Source: Caldifermentibacillus hisashii (lineage in GTDB: Bacteria > Bacillota > Bacilli > Bacillales > Caldibacillaceae). From it: a DNA stretch of 64,000 bases. Every line of letters starts with the position of its first letter. Within the stretch, counting starts at the first letter, position 1. Positions 7,213 through 16,851 of this stretch are shown here, piece by piece. The position numbers and the translations under genes were made by a program. The stretch lies in assembly GCF_027568575.1 (NCBI RefSeq), contig NZ_JANUVP010000007.1. One strand, given 5' to 3'. The notes below the pieces were generated by a model. It saw only the letters and a list, made by a program, of their open reading frames with translations. It did no database searches and had not been told where the DNA came from.

Positions 7213-8670
7213 ATGTCACTATTTGACCATAAAATGAGAGATTTACATGAGCTTTTACAAAAAAAGGAAGTTTCCGTTTCGGACTTAGTTGATGAGTCAT
7301 TTAAAAGAATTTCGGAAGTGGAAGGTAAAGTCCAAGCCTTTTTAACCTTAGATGAAGAAAATGCTCGGAATAAAGCAAAACAGTTAGATGAAAAACTTGC
7401 TGAGGGCGATTCAACCGGTATTTTATTTGGTATGCCGATCGGAATTAAGGACAATATCGTGACAAAAGGTGTTCGTACCACTTGTGCGAGCAAAATTCTC
7501 GAAAACTTTGCCCCGATTTACGATGCAACGGTTATGCAAAAATTACATAATGCCGAAACAGTCATGATTGGAAAATTGAATATGGATGAATTCGCCATGG
7601 GTGGATCCACCGAAACTTCCCACTATCAAAGAACATACAATCCTTGGAATTTAGACTATGTTCCGGGTGGGTCTTCCGGTGGTTCGGCTGCTGCGGTTGC
7701 TGCCGGAGAAGTTCCATTCACATTAGGTTCTGACACCGGTGGATCGATTCGTCAGCCGGCTGCTTATTGTGGTGTCGTTGGCCTAAAACCTACATACGGT
7801 CGCGTTTCCCGATTTGGATTGGTTGCTTTTGCGTCTTCCCTAGATCAAATCGGACCAATCACGAGGAATGTTGAAGATAATGCGTATTTACTTCAAGCGA
7901 TTTCCGGTGTTGATCCATATGACTCGACCTCCGCCAATCTTCCGGTTCCAAACTATGTAGAACAACTGACCGGAGATGTAAAGGGATTACGGATTGCCGT
8001 CCCTAAAGAATATTTGGGGGAAGGTGTCCAAGCATCCGTCCGCAATGCCATTTTAGAAGCACTGAAAGTTTTAGAAAAATTAGGTGCGACATGGGAAGAA
8101 GTGTCCCTTCCGCATTCGAAATATGGCGTCGCAACCTATTATTTACTTGCTTCTTCTGAGGCGTCATCCAACTTGGCTCGTTTTGACGGGATTCGTTACG
8201 GTTACCGGGCACAAGGAGCTGAGAACTTAATTGATCTATACAAAAAGACCCGTTCTGAAGGGTTTGGTGATGAAGTCAAACGACGGATTATGCTTGGAAC
8301 GTTTGCCCTAAGTTCCGGTTATTATGATGCCTATTATAAAAAAGCGCAACAAGTACGGACATTAATCAAGCAAGATTTTGATAAAGTGTTTGAAAAATAT
8401 GATGTGATTCTTGGACCGACAGCACCAACACCGGCATTTAAAATTGGTGCCCAAATTGATGACCCGTTAACGATGTATGCGAATGATCTTTTAACGATTC
8501 CTGTTAATTTGGCAGGCGTACCGGGGATTTCCGTTCCATGCGGTTTTGACAACGGACTTCCAATTGGTTTACAAATCATCGGTAAACATTTTGATGAAGC
8601 GACTGTTTATCGTGTCGCACATGCATTTGAACAAGCTACTGACTATCATAAACAAAAACCACAACTGTAA
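7213..8670 (+). CDS. gatA: Asp-tRNA(Asn)/Glu-tRNA(Gln) amidotransferase subunit A
   Basis: GatA is the glutaminase of the complex: it frees ammonia from glutamine for channelling to GatB. The 485 aa are the usual length. The amidase-signature Ser-cisSer-Lys triad is complete: Lys 79 in GIKDNIVTKG, cis-Ser 154 in PGGSSGGSAAAVAAG, and nucleophile Ser 178 in SDTGGSIRQPAA. The C-terminal block GVPGISVPCGF and GLPIGLQIIGKHFDE are also typical. AAGGAGGGA lies six bases before the ATG. It lies between gatC and gatB with short gaps. Confidence 0.98.
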   Translation: MSLFDHKMRDLHELLQKKEVSVSDLVDESFKRISEVEGKVQAFLTLDEENARNKAKQLDEKLAEGDSTGILFGMPIGIKDNIVTKGVRTTCASKILENFAPIYDATVMQKLHNAETVMIGKLNMDEFAMGGSTETSHYQRTYNPWNLDYVPGGSSGGSAAAVAAGEVPFTLGSDTGGSIRQPAAYCGVVGLKPTYGRVSRFGLVAFASSLDQIGPITRNVEDNAYLLQAISGVDPYDSTSANLPVPNYVEQLTGDVKGLRIAVPKEYLGEGVQASVRNAILEALKVLEKLGATWEEVSLPHSKYGVATYYLLASSEASSNLARFDGIRYGYRAQGAENLIDLYKKTRSEGFGDEVKRRIMLGTFALSSGYYDAYYKKAQQVRTLIKQDFDKVFEKYDVILGPTAPTPAFKIGAQIDDPLTMYANDLLTIPVNLAGVPGISVPCGFDNGLPIGLQIIGKHFDEATVYRVAHAFEQATDYHKQKPQL

Positions 8671-8682
8671 GGGGTGAAAAGG

Positions 8683-10113
8683 ATGAATTTCGAAGCTGTT
8701 ATCGGTTTAGAAGTGCATGTTGAGTTAAAAACCCAATCGAAAGTTTTCTCGCCTGCACCGGCTCATTTTGGCGCAGAACCAAATACAAATACGAATGTGA
8801 TTGACTTAGGTTATCCCGGCGTACTGCCTGTATTAAATAAAGAAGCGGTTAACTATGCAATGAAAGCAGCAATGGCTCTTAATTGCCAGATCGCAACCGA
8901 AACAAAATTTGACCGAAAAAACTATTTTTATCCGGACAATCCGAAAGCTTACCAAATTTCGCAATATGACAAACCAATCGGCGAACATGGCTGGATTGAA
9001 ATTGAAGTCGGCGGGAAGAAGAAAAAAATTGGAATCACTCGTCTTCATTTAGAGGAAGATGCAGGAAAATTATTCCACGGAAACGATGGTTATTCATTAG
9101 TCGATTTTAACCGTCAAGGAACACCGCTCATTGAAATTGTGTCTGAGCCGGATATCCGTACACCGGAAGAAGCATATGCTTATTTGGAAAAATTGAAATC
9201 GATTATCCAATACACTGGCGTTTCTGATGTTCGCATGGAAGAAGGCTCCTTACGCTGTGACGCCAATGTTTCTATCCGCCCAATCGGACAAGAGGAGTTT
9301 GGAACGAAAACCGAATTGAAAAACTTAAACTCGTTCAACTTTGTTCGAAAAGGTCTTGAATACGAAATTAAGCGGCAAGAAAAAGTTCTTTTATCCGGCG
9401 GGGTCGTCCGTCAAGAAACGCGCCGTTACGATGAGGCAACCGGTGAAACGATTTTGATGCGGGTAAAAGAAGGTTCTGAAGATTATCGTTACTTCCCGGA
9501 ACCGGATCTTGTTGATTTATATATTGATGAGGAATGGAAAGAACGCGTTCGGCGGGAGATTCCGGAACTTCCGGATGCACGAAAAAAACGTTATGTGGAG
9601 GAACTTGGTCTTCCTGCATATGACGCAATGGTCTTGACATTAACGAAAGAAATGTCGGATTTCTTTGAAGCAACAGTTGCAGCCGGGGCAGGCGCAAAGC
9701 AAGCCTCCAACTGGCTCATGGGTGAAGTCAGTGCTTATTTGAACGCTGAACAAAAAGAACTTCACGATATTGCTTTAACACCGGAAAGTTTAGCGGGTAT
9801 GATCAAATTGATTGAAAAAGGTACTTTATCATCTAAATTAGCGAAAAAAGTATTTAAAGAGCTCGTCGAAAAAGGCGGCGACCCGGAAAAAATCGTGAAA
9901 GAAAAAGGACTCGTCCAAATTTCCGATGAAGCAACATTGTTGAAATTCGTCACCGAGGCTTTGGATGCCAACCCACAATCTATTGAGGACTATAAAAACG
10001 GGAAAGACCGGGCAATCGGCTTCCTTGTTGGTCAAATCATGAAGGCAACAAAAGGACAAGCCAACCCGCAGCTATTGAACAAGATTTTACTAGAAGAGAT
10101 TAAAAAACGATAA
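8683..10113 (+). CDS. gatB: Asp-tRNA(Asn)/Glu-tRNA(Gln) amidotransferase subunit B
   Basis: GatB binds the mischarged tRNA and carries the kinase site that activates the side-chain carboxylate before amidation. The sequence opens with EAVIGLEVHVELKTQSK, continues with the cradle-domain signature DFNRQGTPLIEIVSEPD and RCDANVSIRP, and ends in the YqeY-like tail with GFLVGQIMKATKGQANP. 476 aa is normal. ATG 8683 is chosen because AAGGGGTG lies six bases before it; a GTG at 8674 falls within that site. A terminator directly follows. Confidence 0.98.
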   Translation: MNFEAVIGLEVHVELKTQSKVFSPAPAHFGAEPNTNTNVIDLGYPGVLPVLNKEAVNYAMKAAMALNCQIATETKFDRKNYFYPDNPKAYQISQYDKPIGEHGWIEIEVGGKKKKIGITRLHLEEDAGKLFHGNDGYSLVDFNRQGTPLIEIVSEPDIRTPEEAYAYLEKLKSIIQYTGVSDVRMEEGSLRCDANVSIRPIGQEEFGTKTELKNLNSFNFVRKGLEYEIKRQEKVLLSGGVVRQETRRYDEATGETILMRVKEGSEDYRYFPEPDLVDLYIDEEWKERVRREIPELPDARKKRYVEELGLPAYDAMVLTLTKEMSDFFEATVAAGAGAKQASNWLMGEVSAYLNAEQKELHDIALTPESLAGMIKLIEKGTLSSKLAKKVFKELVEKGGDPEKIVKEKGLVQISDEATLLKFVTEALDANPQSIEDYKNGKDRAIGFLVGQIMKATKGQANPQLLNKILLEEIKKR

Positions 10114-10124
10114 TATGAGATGAG

Positions 10125-10155
10125 GGAACCGTTTCGTTAGGCGGTTCCTTTTTTT
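10125..10155 (+). terminator. Intrinsic terminator of gatCAB
   Basis: GGAACCG (10125-10131) pairs with CGGTTCC (10142-10148), followed by seven T. Confidence 0.9.
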
Positions 10156-10417
10156 CAGAAAAAAGTACAGCTAGAAATTCAAGCTCTTGAGGGCGAATTT
10201 AGCGGAGGTAGCCGGAAAAGTGTCCCTGAGCCCAGTTCTCGGGATCAAATTCAGCCCGAAAAGAATAATAGTGTTTTTATTCATTCAGTCACAAACCAAA
10301 AAACTATATTAAAATAAAATATATTTGCTCATAAAATCACAAATCAAAAGAATGTAAATTCCATCTCAAAAACTTTATAATTATAAGTACATTCAATATT
10401 TACGGTGAGGTGGTTAT

Positions 10418-10972
10418 GTGGCAACACTTATCCAGTGGTATGAAAAAGGAATGACTTATCGACAGTATATTGATCAAATGACTGTCAATAAAGAAGAAAT
10501 GCTTTCCATATACGAACGGTTTCAACTAAGTCCAGGGAACGTCGAAACTTTAAAAAATTTAAAAGGAAAGAACTTAAGAGCAATTGTAATAACCGAGGAT
10601 TGGTGCGGTGATGCCATGCTTAACAATCCAATATTCATGAAGATTGCTGAAACCGCTGGAGTGGAAGTTCGGTTTCTTCGCCGTGATCAAAATCTTGAGC
10701 TGATGGATCAATATTTAACGAATGGGACGTCCAGATCAATTCCTATATACATATTTATTGATGAAAAAGGAAATGAATATGCCGTATGGGGACCAAGGGC
10801 ACCGGAAGTTCAGGAATATGTTGAACGTGAGCGTGCCAAATTACCAAACAAAGAAGCACCGGAATTCTCTGAAAAACAAAAGGAAATGTATAAAGCCATG
10901 AAAAAACATTTCTTGGAAGATGAACAAGTATGGAAACAAGTCGCCACGAGCATAATAGGGAAAATAAAGTGA
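10418..10972 (+). CDS. Thioredoxin-like family protein
   Basis: The 184-aa protein belongs to the thioredoxin-fold group seen in Bacillus, with TEDWCGDAMLN around residue 63 where thioredoxins carry WCxxC. Only the first cysteine of the pair is present (WCGDA), so classical dithiol exchange is unlikely. Ser-Ile-Pro near residue 108 matches the cis-Pro loop. There is no signal peptide, so it is likely cytosolic. The start is GTG 10418, with GTGAGGTGG upstream. It stands alone. The fold assignment is good; the activity is not known. Confidence 0.8.
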   Translation: MATLIQWYEKGMTYRQYIDQMTVNKEEMLSIYERFQLSPGNVETLKNLKGKNLRAIVITEDWCGDAMLNNPIFMKIAETAGVEVRFLRRDQNLELMDQYLTNGTSRSIPIYIFIDEKGNEYAVWGPRAPEVQEYVERERAKLPNKEAPEFSEKQKEMYKAMKKHFLEDEQVWKQVATSIIGKIK

Positions 10973-11026
10973 AACTTCCATCAGCGGGGTTCTCTTCCCA
11001 CTGATGGTTAGTTGAACCAATCGGGC
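10967..11026 (+). repeat. REP-like hairpin element, copy 1
   Basis: After GTGAAACTT comes CCATCAGCGGGG, a short loop, then CCCACTGATGG, followed by the tail TTAGTTGAACCAATCGGGC. It lies at the stop codon of the thioredoxin-like gene. Related copies are at 11111, 16452 (reverse) and 29802 (reverse). Confidence 0.7.
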
Positions 11027-11110
11027 ACTTACAGGAACTTATCTTCCTCCTTTACATCTTTCATTTCTCTTAAGCCATAGGAGGAACAATTTAATGACTG
11101 TTTGTACGGG

Positions 11111-11152
11111 ATAAAGTGAAACCTCCACTGATGGTTAGTTGAACTAATCGGA
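11111..11152 (+). repeat. REP-like hairpin element, copy 2 (shortened)
   Basis: ATAAAGTGAAACCTCCACTG joins directly to ATGGTTAGTTGAACTAATCGG. The flanks match copy 1 but the 5' arm and loop of the hairpin are deleted. The rest of 10973-11319 holds no gene. Confidence 0.6.
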
Positions 11153-11319
11153 CGCATGCGGGCAGTTCGTACCACAATTATCCTTTGTAAAACTTGAAAA
11201 TCTTGAGGTGTAAGGTTGTAGGACTAACTGCCCGTTAAGGTGAAAAATAGTTAATAATACGGATTTTAATCCGAGCATGGTATTATTAGATGATCATTCA
11301 TGGAAGGGAAGGATAATAA

Positions 11320-12144
11320 ATGGACTATATCACATTAAACAATGGTTTAAAAATGCCACAGTTAGGCTTTGGTGTTTGGCAAGTATCCGACGAACAAGCA
11401 ACACCTGCTGTAAAAAAAGCGTTGGAAGTTGGCTATCGTTCCATTGATACGGCAATGATTTACGGAAATGAAAAAGGGGTTGGCCGGGCCATAAAGGAAA
11501 GCAATGTTCCCCGTGAAGAACTTTTTATTACAACAAAAGTATGGAATGCAGACCACGGGTATGAAAATACATTAAAAGCATTTGATGCAAGCTTGGAACG
11601 TCTTGGCCTTGATTATATCGATTTATATCTAATCCATTGGCCGACACCAAAATATGACCAATATGTCGATACATACAAAGCAATGGAAAAAATTTATAAA
11701 GACGGGCGTTCCAAAGCAATAGGTGTTTGCAATTTTGATATCGAGCACTTAGAACGCTTGCTTAATGAATGTGAAGTTGTCCCGGTTGTTAATCAAGTGG
11801 AACGTCACCCGTATTTCCAACAGAGGGAGCTCCAAGATTTTTGTGAAAAACATCATATTATCATTGAAGCCTACAGTCCGTTAATGAATGGAAAAGATGT
11901 ATTAAATGATTCTGTTGTGAAAGAAATTGCGAAAGCCTATGGAAAAACAGCAGCTCAAGTCATTCTTCGCTGGCACTTGCAAACGGGGGTTATCACGATT
12001 CCGAAATCGGTCACACCTTCACGTATCGAGGAAAACTTTGATGTATTTGATTTTGAATTAACGGCGGAAGATATGGAAAAAATGACGGCATTGGACAGAA
12101 ATTTACGAATCGGTGCTGTACCGAGCGAATTCAACAAGAGATAA
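11320..12144 (+). CDS. Aldo/keto reductase
   Basis: This NADPH-dependent aldo/keto reductase (274 aa, single TIM barrel) is close to the YvgN/2,5-diketogluconate reductase group that reduces glyoxal, methylglyoxal and other aldehydes. The catalytic set is visible: Asp and Tyr in DTAMIYGNEKGVG (about 48-55), Lys in TTKVWNADHG (about 76) and His in YLIHWPTP (about 109). The NADP-binding C-terminus has IPKSVTPSRIEEN. GGAAGGGAAGG precedes the ATG. It is followed by its own terminator and stands as a single gene. The physiological substrate is not evident. Confidence 0.93.
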   Translation: MDYITLNNGLKMPQLGFGVWQVSDEQATPAVKKALEVGYRSIDTAMIYGNEKGVGRAIKESNVPREELFITTKVWNADHGYENTLKAFDASLERLGLDYIDLYLIHWPTPKYDQYVDTYKAMEKIYKDGRSKAIGVCNFDIEHLERLLNECEVVPVVNQVERHPYFQQRELQDFCEKHHIIIEAYSPLMNGKDVLNDSVVKEIAKAYGKTAAQVILRWHLQTGVITIPKSVTPSRIEENFDVFDFELTAEDMEKMTALDRNLRIGAVPSEFNKR

Positions 12145-12196
12145 ATAAATGATTAAAAGACAGTTTGCGTGACTGTCCGATTCCAAATAATCACTT

Positions 12197-12230
12197 ATGG
12201 TCTTCATACCTGCGATGGAGACCATTTTTT
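12197..12230 (+). terminator. Intrinsic terminator after the aldo/keto reductase gene
   Basis: ATGGTCT (12197-12203) pairs with AGACCAT (12219-12225) and a T run follows. Confidence 0.8.
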
Positions 12231-12380
12231 GTTAGTCGTAAGCCTGACGCATGAAACATTAAATGCATATTAAAGGTATCTATTTCTTAGTTACTCCCAC
12301 GATGAAGCTGGGATAACATTTTTTCAAATTTTCCCCTTTGTCATTTCTTAAGAATTTATTTTTAGAATCCGATTGTTGGG

Positions 12381-12409
12381 TTGTCTTTCATTTTCAAGGG
12401 GCGTATACT
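12381..12409 (+). promoter_or_regulatory. Promoter of alr
   Basis: TTGTCT at 12381-12386 and TATACT at 12404-12409 are separated by 17 bases, about 50 bases before the alr start. Confidence 0.6.
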
Positions 12410-12462
12410 GATAATATTAATATTTATACACCATTTTAAAGTGCCATACTAGGAGGATCTAA

Positions 12463-13641
12463 ATGAGTTATGGTAGTTATCGTGATGCATGGGCTGAAAT
12501 ATCTTTAGATGCCGTTCAACATAATGTAAAAACATTTCTTAAACATTTAAAACCTGACACGAAATTTTGTGCAGTTGTAAAAGCAGATGGTTATGGTCAT
12601 GGCGCCATTGAAGTCGCTCAAGCGGCATTAGATGCAGGTGCAGCTTACTTGGCGGTTGCATTTTTAGACGAGGCAATCGAACTGCGTAACGCCGGTATTA
12701 CTGCACCAATATTAATTCTTGGGTTTACACCGAAAGAGGCAGTAAAAGAAGCGATTTTAAATGATATTACCTTAACCGTTTTTACCCGGGATGTTTTGGA
12801 GAAGATTTCTCAAGTTGCCGAAGAGTCTAAAAAACTTGCCCGTGTTCATATAAAAATCGATACTGGAATGACTCGAATCGGTGTTAATCATAAGGTAGAA
12901 GCATTGGAACTTGTTACGTCCATCCATTCTGATTTTGTGGAGTTGGAAGGGATTTTTACTCATTTTGCCGACGCTGATTCGACAGATCCGACTTATACTT
13001 ACCAACAGTACAAAAAATTTACTGAAGTGATCAATTTATTTGAAGAAAATCAAATTCACATTCCGATCAAGCATTGTTGTAACAGTGCGGCAACCATCGC
13101 CTTTCCGGAAATGCATATGGATATGGTTCGTGTCGGTATTAGTCTTTACGGTTTGTACCCGGCAGAACACTTGAAAGAAAAACTTCCTTCATTAAAACAA
13201 GTGATGAGCTTAAAAACGAAACCGGTATTTGTAAAAACGGTAGATGCCGGTCAACCGATTAGTTACGGATGTACATTTGCACCGGAACGTAAATCAATCA
13301 TTGCCACAATTCCGATCGGTTATGCAGACGGTTTTTCCCGGTCACTTTCGAATAAAGGCCATGTGACTGTGAAAGGTGAGAGGGCGCCGATTGTTGGACG
13401 GATTTGCATGGATCAGTCAATGATTGATGTAACGGATATTCGAGATGTTCATACGGATGACGTTGTGACGATATTTGGTGACGTGAATGACGGCTTTATT
13501 TCTTTGGATGAAGTGGCCGAGCAGATGGGGACGATACACTATGAAACAACTTGCTTGATTGGAAAACGAATTCCAAGGGTATTTATCAAAAACGGGGTAA
13601 CCCAAGGAGTTAAAAGTCTGCTAAATACAGAAAATCGTTAA
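12463..13641 (+). CDS. alr: Alanine racemase
   Basis: This PLP enzyme makes D-alanine for peptidoglycan. The 392 aa contain the PLP lysine (about Lys 40) in AVVKADGYGHG, the substrate-binding IDTGMTRIGV, the second catalytic base Tyr (about 268) in ISYGCTF, and IPIGYADGF. The gene starts at ATG 12463 with AGGAGG nine bases upstream. It is monocistronic here: promoter in front and a shared terminator behind, with a convergent gene beyond. In B. subtilis alr lies next to the ndoAI-ndoA (mazEF) pair, which is not seen here. Confidence 0.97.
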   Translation: MSYGSYRDAWAEISLDAVQHNVKTFLKHLKPDTKFCAVVKADGYGHGAIEVAQAALDAGAAYLAVAFLDEAIELRNAGITAPILILGFTPKEAVKEAILNDITLTVFTRDVLEKISQVAEESKKLARVHIKIDTGMTRIGVNHKVEALELVTSIHSDFVELEGIFTHFADADSTDPTYTYQQYKKFTEVINLFEENQIHIPIKHCCNSAATIAFPEMHMDMVRVGISLYGLYPAEHLKEKLPSLKQVMSLKTKPVFVKTVDAGQPISYGCTFAPERKSIIATIPIGYADGFSRSLSNKGHVTVKGERAPIVGRICMDQSMIDVTDIRDVHTDDVVTIFGDVNDGFISLDEVAEQMGTIHYETTCLIGKRIPRVFIKNGVTQGVKSLLNTENR

Positions 13642-13708
13642 TTTGGCTAAGTTCGATACAACAACTTGATCGTCCAACATTCTTCAAAAAAAGCATAAAT
13701 CATACAAG

Positions 13709-13751
13709 AGGGGCGTCCGGAAAGTCCATTTTTCGACTTTTGGCTGCCCCT
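13709..13751. terminator. Bidirectional terminator between alr and the gabD-like gene
   Basis: AGGGGC and GGAAAGTC (13709-13725) pair with GACTTTTGG and GCCCCT (13735-13751) with a small internal mismatch. The genes on both sides converge on it. Confidence 0.7.
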
Positions 13752-13798
13752 TTATGTTTAAGCAGTGACTAGAAAATAGGAACTGTCACCTCTCTTTT

Positions 13799-15247
13799 TT
13801 AGAATTTAATAGAAACATATTTTACTTCTAAAAATTCTTCAATCCCGTGGTGGCCACCTTCTCGTCCGATACCGCTTTCTTTAATTCCTCCGAATGGAGC
13901 CTGGGCAACAGAGGGAAGTCCGTCATTGATACCGACAATGCCGTATTCCAGTCGCTCGGAAACGGTAATGGCTGTTTGTAAATCCCTCGTAAAAATATAG
14001 GCGGCAAGTCCATACGGTGTGTTGTTCGCACGTTCAATCACATCATCCACGTCTTGAAAGGAAATAACCGGGGCGACCGGACCGAATGTTTCCTCTTGCA
14101 TAATTTTCATATCTTCTGTAACACCGCTGATAATTGTCGGTTGTACAAAATAGCCGTCATGCAATTCAATGACTCGACCGCCACCATATTCGATTTTACC
14201 GCCTTTCAAAAGGGCATCTTCAATATGACTTTCCACCTTTTTAAAAGCGGCCTCATCAATAAGCGGTCCGATTTGTGTTTCCGGATTTAGACCATCACCA
14301 ATAACTAATTTCTTTGTCTCTGCACGGAATTTTTCTACAAATTCATCCAAAATTGACTCATGAACATAGATTCTGTTGGCACAGACACAAGTTTGCCCAT
14401 TATTCCGGAATTTTGAAACCATCGCCCCTTCGATTGCCTCATCCAAATTAGCATCAGGAAAAACAATAAATGGTGCATGCCCGCCTAACTCTAATGACAC
14501 TTTTTTCACCGTATCTGCGGAGCCACGCATTAACAGCTTGCCGACTTCAGTTGAACCGGTAAAAGTCAGTTTTCGAACCCGTGAGTCTTTTAACCAAGCA
14601 TCACCAATCTCTACAGCATCCCCGGTGACAAAATTAATGACCCCTTTTGGAATCCCGGCCTTTTCCGCGGCTTCAGCAAGTTTCAAGGCCGTCAACGGTG
14701 TTTGTTCCGCAGGTTTGATAACCACCGTACATCCGGCAGCAAGTGCAGGAGCTACTTTTCGCGTAATCATCGCAGCCGGAAAATTCCATGGCGTAATCGC
14801 ACAGACAACACCGACTGGCTGTTTCAAGACAAGTATCCGCTTATTGACAGCTGAAGCGGGAATCGTTTCACCGTAAATTCGTTTTGCTTCTTCAGCATAC
14901 CAAGTAACAAAACTTGCCCCATATGTAATCTCGCCCAATGCTTCTTTCATCGGTTTTCCCTGCTCAAGCGTCAATGTTTCGGCTATTTCTGTTTTATTAT
15001 CCATTATACAATCATACCATCTTCTTAATAAATGACTTCTTTCTTCTGCTGTTTTGCCGGACCATTTTTTAAAAGCATCATAAGCAGCATCAACGGCCAG
15101 CTTGGCATCTTCCCATCCACCGTTTGGTACGGTTGCAATCTGCCTGCCATTCGCCGGATTCATGACCGGGAATGTCTCGCCCGAAATCGCCTTGACCCAC
15201 TCACCATTAATATACATACGATTTAACAAAACAGTGCGTGTCGACAT
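13799..15247 (-). CDS. gabD: NAD(P)-dependent aldehyde dehydrogenase, succinate-semialdehyde dehydrogenase type
   Basis: It oxidises an aldehyde, most likely succinate semialdehyde, to the acid. The 482-aa protein shows GVVCAITPWNFP, the coenzyme loop FTGSTEVGKLLM, the general base Glu in LELGGHAPF and the catalytic Cys in NNGQTCVCANR. The tail FGGIKESGIGREGGHHGIEE is characteristic of the GabD branch. The start is the ATG at 15247, because GGGAGGT lies eight bases upstream; an in-frame codon at 15262 overlaps the binding site. No GABA transaminase gene is near, so the substrate is inferred from family only. Confidence 0.88.
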   Translation of the reverse strand: MSTRTVLLNRMYINGEWVKAISGETFPVMNPANGRQIATVPNGGWEDAKLAVDAAYDAFKKWSGKTAEERSHLLRRWYDCIMDNKTEIAETLTLEQGKPMKEALGEITYGASFVTWYAEEAKRIYGETIPASAVNKRILVLKQPVGVVCAITPWNFPAAMITRKVAPALAAGCTVVIKPAEQTPLTALKLAEAAEKAGIPKGVINFVTGDAVEIGDAWLKDSRVRKLTFTGSTEVGKLLMRGSADTVKKVSLELGGHAPFIVFPDANLDEAIEGAMVSKFRNNGQTCVCANRIYVHESILDEFVEKFRAETKKLVIGDGLNPETQIGPLIDEAAFKKVESHIEDALLKGGKIEYGGGRVIELHDGYFVQPTIISGVTEDMKIMQEETFGPVAPVISFQDVDDVIERANNTPYGLAAYIFTRDLQTAITVSERLEYGIVGINDGLPSVAQAPFGGIKESGIGREGGHHGIEEFLEVKYVSIKF

Positions 15248-15413
15248 AATCAAACCTCCCATATGAGATAAGTAAATTATACTAAATATTAGAAAAATTT
15301 AACAGAAAAATGCTCAGAACAATAGAAGAGTTCTTCAGTTCACTTGCCTTGATCGCATGATTGATATATTATGATTTATAGTTGAAAAATCACTTGTAAA
15401 TGGATGATGATAT

Positions 15414-16331
15414 ATGAAAAGAGCGCGAATTATTTATAATCCAACATCAGGGAGAGAAGTTTTCAAGCGGCATTTACCCGAAGTTTTGGAAAAATTAGAA
15501 GTAGCCGGCTATGAAACATCATGTCATGCAACGACCGGAGCCGGAGATGCAACTAGAGCTGCCAAAATAGCAGTTGACAGAAAATATGACATCGTGATTG
15601 CGGCAGGTGGGGACGGAACATTAAATGAAGTTGTCAATGGACTTGCCGAACAAGATTATCGTCCAAAAGTCGGCTTAATTCCGGTCGGGACAACAAATGA
15701 TTTTGCAAGAGCTCTTCATATTCCGCGGGATATTTTGGCAGCTACAGATATAATTATTAAAGGTGACACGATCCCAATTGATATTGGTCGGATGAATAAA
15801 AAATATTTTATTAATATTGCCGGTGGGGGTCGATTAACCGAGTTGACCTATGAAGTTCCGAGCAAGCTGAAAACAGTTCTTGGGCAATTAGCGTATTATT
15901 TAAAGGGTATTGAAATGTTACCGTCAATCAAAGCATCGGAAATTAAATTAGAATATGACGGAAAATTATTTGAAGGGGAAGTCATGCTTTTTTTGATTGC
16001 ATTAACGAACTCAGTTGGTGGATTTGAAAAACTGGCCCCGGATGCTTCTTTAAATGATGGATTTTTTACTTTATTAGTATTGAAAAAGACAAATTTAGCT
16101 GAATTTATTCGTGTCGTTACATTAGCTTTGCGCGGCGAACATATTAATGATCCAAATGTCATTTATACAAAAGCAAGTTACATAAAAGTTACAGCACCGC
16201 AAGAAGTATTAATTAATCTGGATGGAGAATTAGGCGGTACGGCACCATGTGAATTTCAAAACTTATATCGTCATCTTGAGATCTTTGCTCCGGTTGAAAA
16301 ACTCCGTCCGGAAGATAAAATGGGTATTTAA
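15414..16331 (+). CDS. dgkB: Diacylglycerol kinase DgkB
   Basis: DgkB phosphorylates diacylglycerol left by lipoteichoic acid synthesis back to phosphatidic acid at the membrane face. The 305-aa protein opens with IIYNPTSGRE, has the nucleotide-binding AAGGDGTLNEVVNG near residues 63-75 and GLIPVGTTNDFARAL near 100, and carries the C-terminal DGELGG motif. All are hallmarks of the DgkB/YegS fold. In B. subtilis dgkB (yerQ) sits between swrC and rlmCD; here the same genes are present but spread over 24 kb by insertions or rearrangement. Confidence 0.93.
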   Translation: MKRARIIYNPTSGREVFKRHLPEVLEKLEVAGYETSCHATTGAGDATRAAKIAVDRKYDIVIAAGGDGTLNEVVNGLAEQDYRPKVGLIPVGTTNDFARALHIPRDILAATDIIIKGDTIPIDIGRMNKKYFINIAGGGRLTELTYEVPSKLKTVLGQLAYYLKGIEMLPSIKASEIKLEYDGKLFEGEVMLFLIALTNSVGGFEKLAPDASLNDGFFTLLVLKKTNLAEFIRVVTLALRGEHINDPNVIYTKASYIKVTAPQEVLINLDGELGGTAPCEFQNLYRHLEIFAPVEKLRPEDKMGI

Positions 16332-16451
16332 TGATAAAGCGTAATATAAAAGTTTACATCACAGGTTCTTTTTCCAAGATAAAGTCTGGTTTCCACCGCC
16401 GGATTTGCTCTAATGAAGATAGGTCGTTGGAGGCGGGCTACTCGTAAAAGT

Positions 16452-16508
16452 CCGTTTGGTTCAACTAACTATTCAGTGGGGGATACCGATTCCCTCACTG
16501 AATAAAGT
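16452..16508 (-). repeat. REP-like hairpin element, copy 3
   Basis: The minus strand reads TATTCAGTGAGGG, a loop, CCCCCACTGAATA, then GTTAGTTGAACCAAACGGA. It has the same layout as copy 1 with compensating changes in the stem. Confidence 0.6.
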
Positions 16509-16549
16509 AATCCTATATTAATCCACAAAGTCCCTTCCGTTTTTTTTCA

Positions 16550-16720
16550 CTATCATTTGTTCACGAAGATTCCTCATTTATATCCCATATTTTCTCTTTA
16601 CTTTACCCACTGTATTTTGTTAGCAAAAAATTTCTTCCTATACAGCCCATATTTCTGCCTTTATTTTCCCCCTGTAATTTGTCAACAAAGATTTCCTTAT
16701 ATCCCATGTTTTTTGCCAAA
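16550..16720. repeat. Imperfect 60-62-bp tandem repeat
   Basis: TTTGT-AAGAT/AAAAT-TTCCT...CCCAT...CCCNCTGTA recurs at 16556, 16616 and 16678, about 2.5 copies. It fills the stretch between dgkB and the envelope-stress genes. The remainder of 16332-16851 shows no gene. Confidence 0.6.
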
Positions 16721-16851
16721 TCTATTCCTTCCCTATTTTAAGAACTACATGACAGTACGCCTCAAGACCTAGTACAAAATATTTCTAAAGCTCATTATCT
16801 AAAAAGTTATTTCTCGGTAAGATGGAATCAAGAAGAAAGGAGGCAATGCAC

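Noticed and set aside
16557..16772. 71-aa frame after dgkB
   Set aside because: It is made of the 60-62-bp tandem repeat; no binding site.
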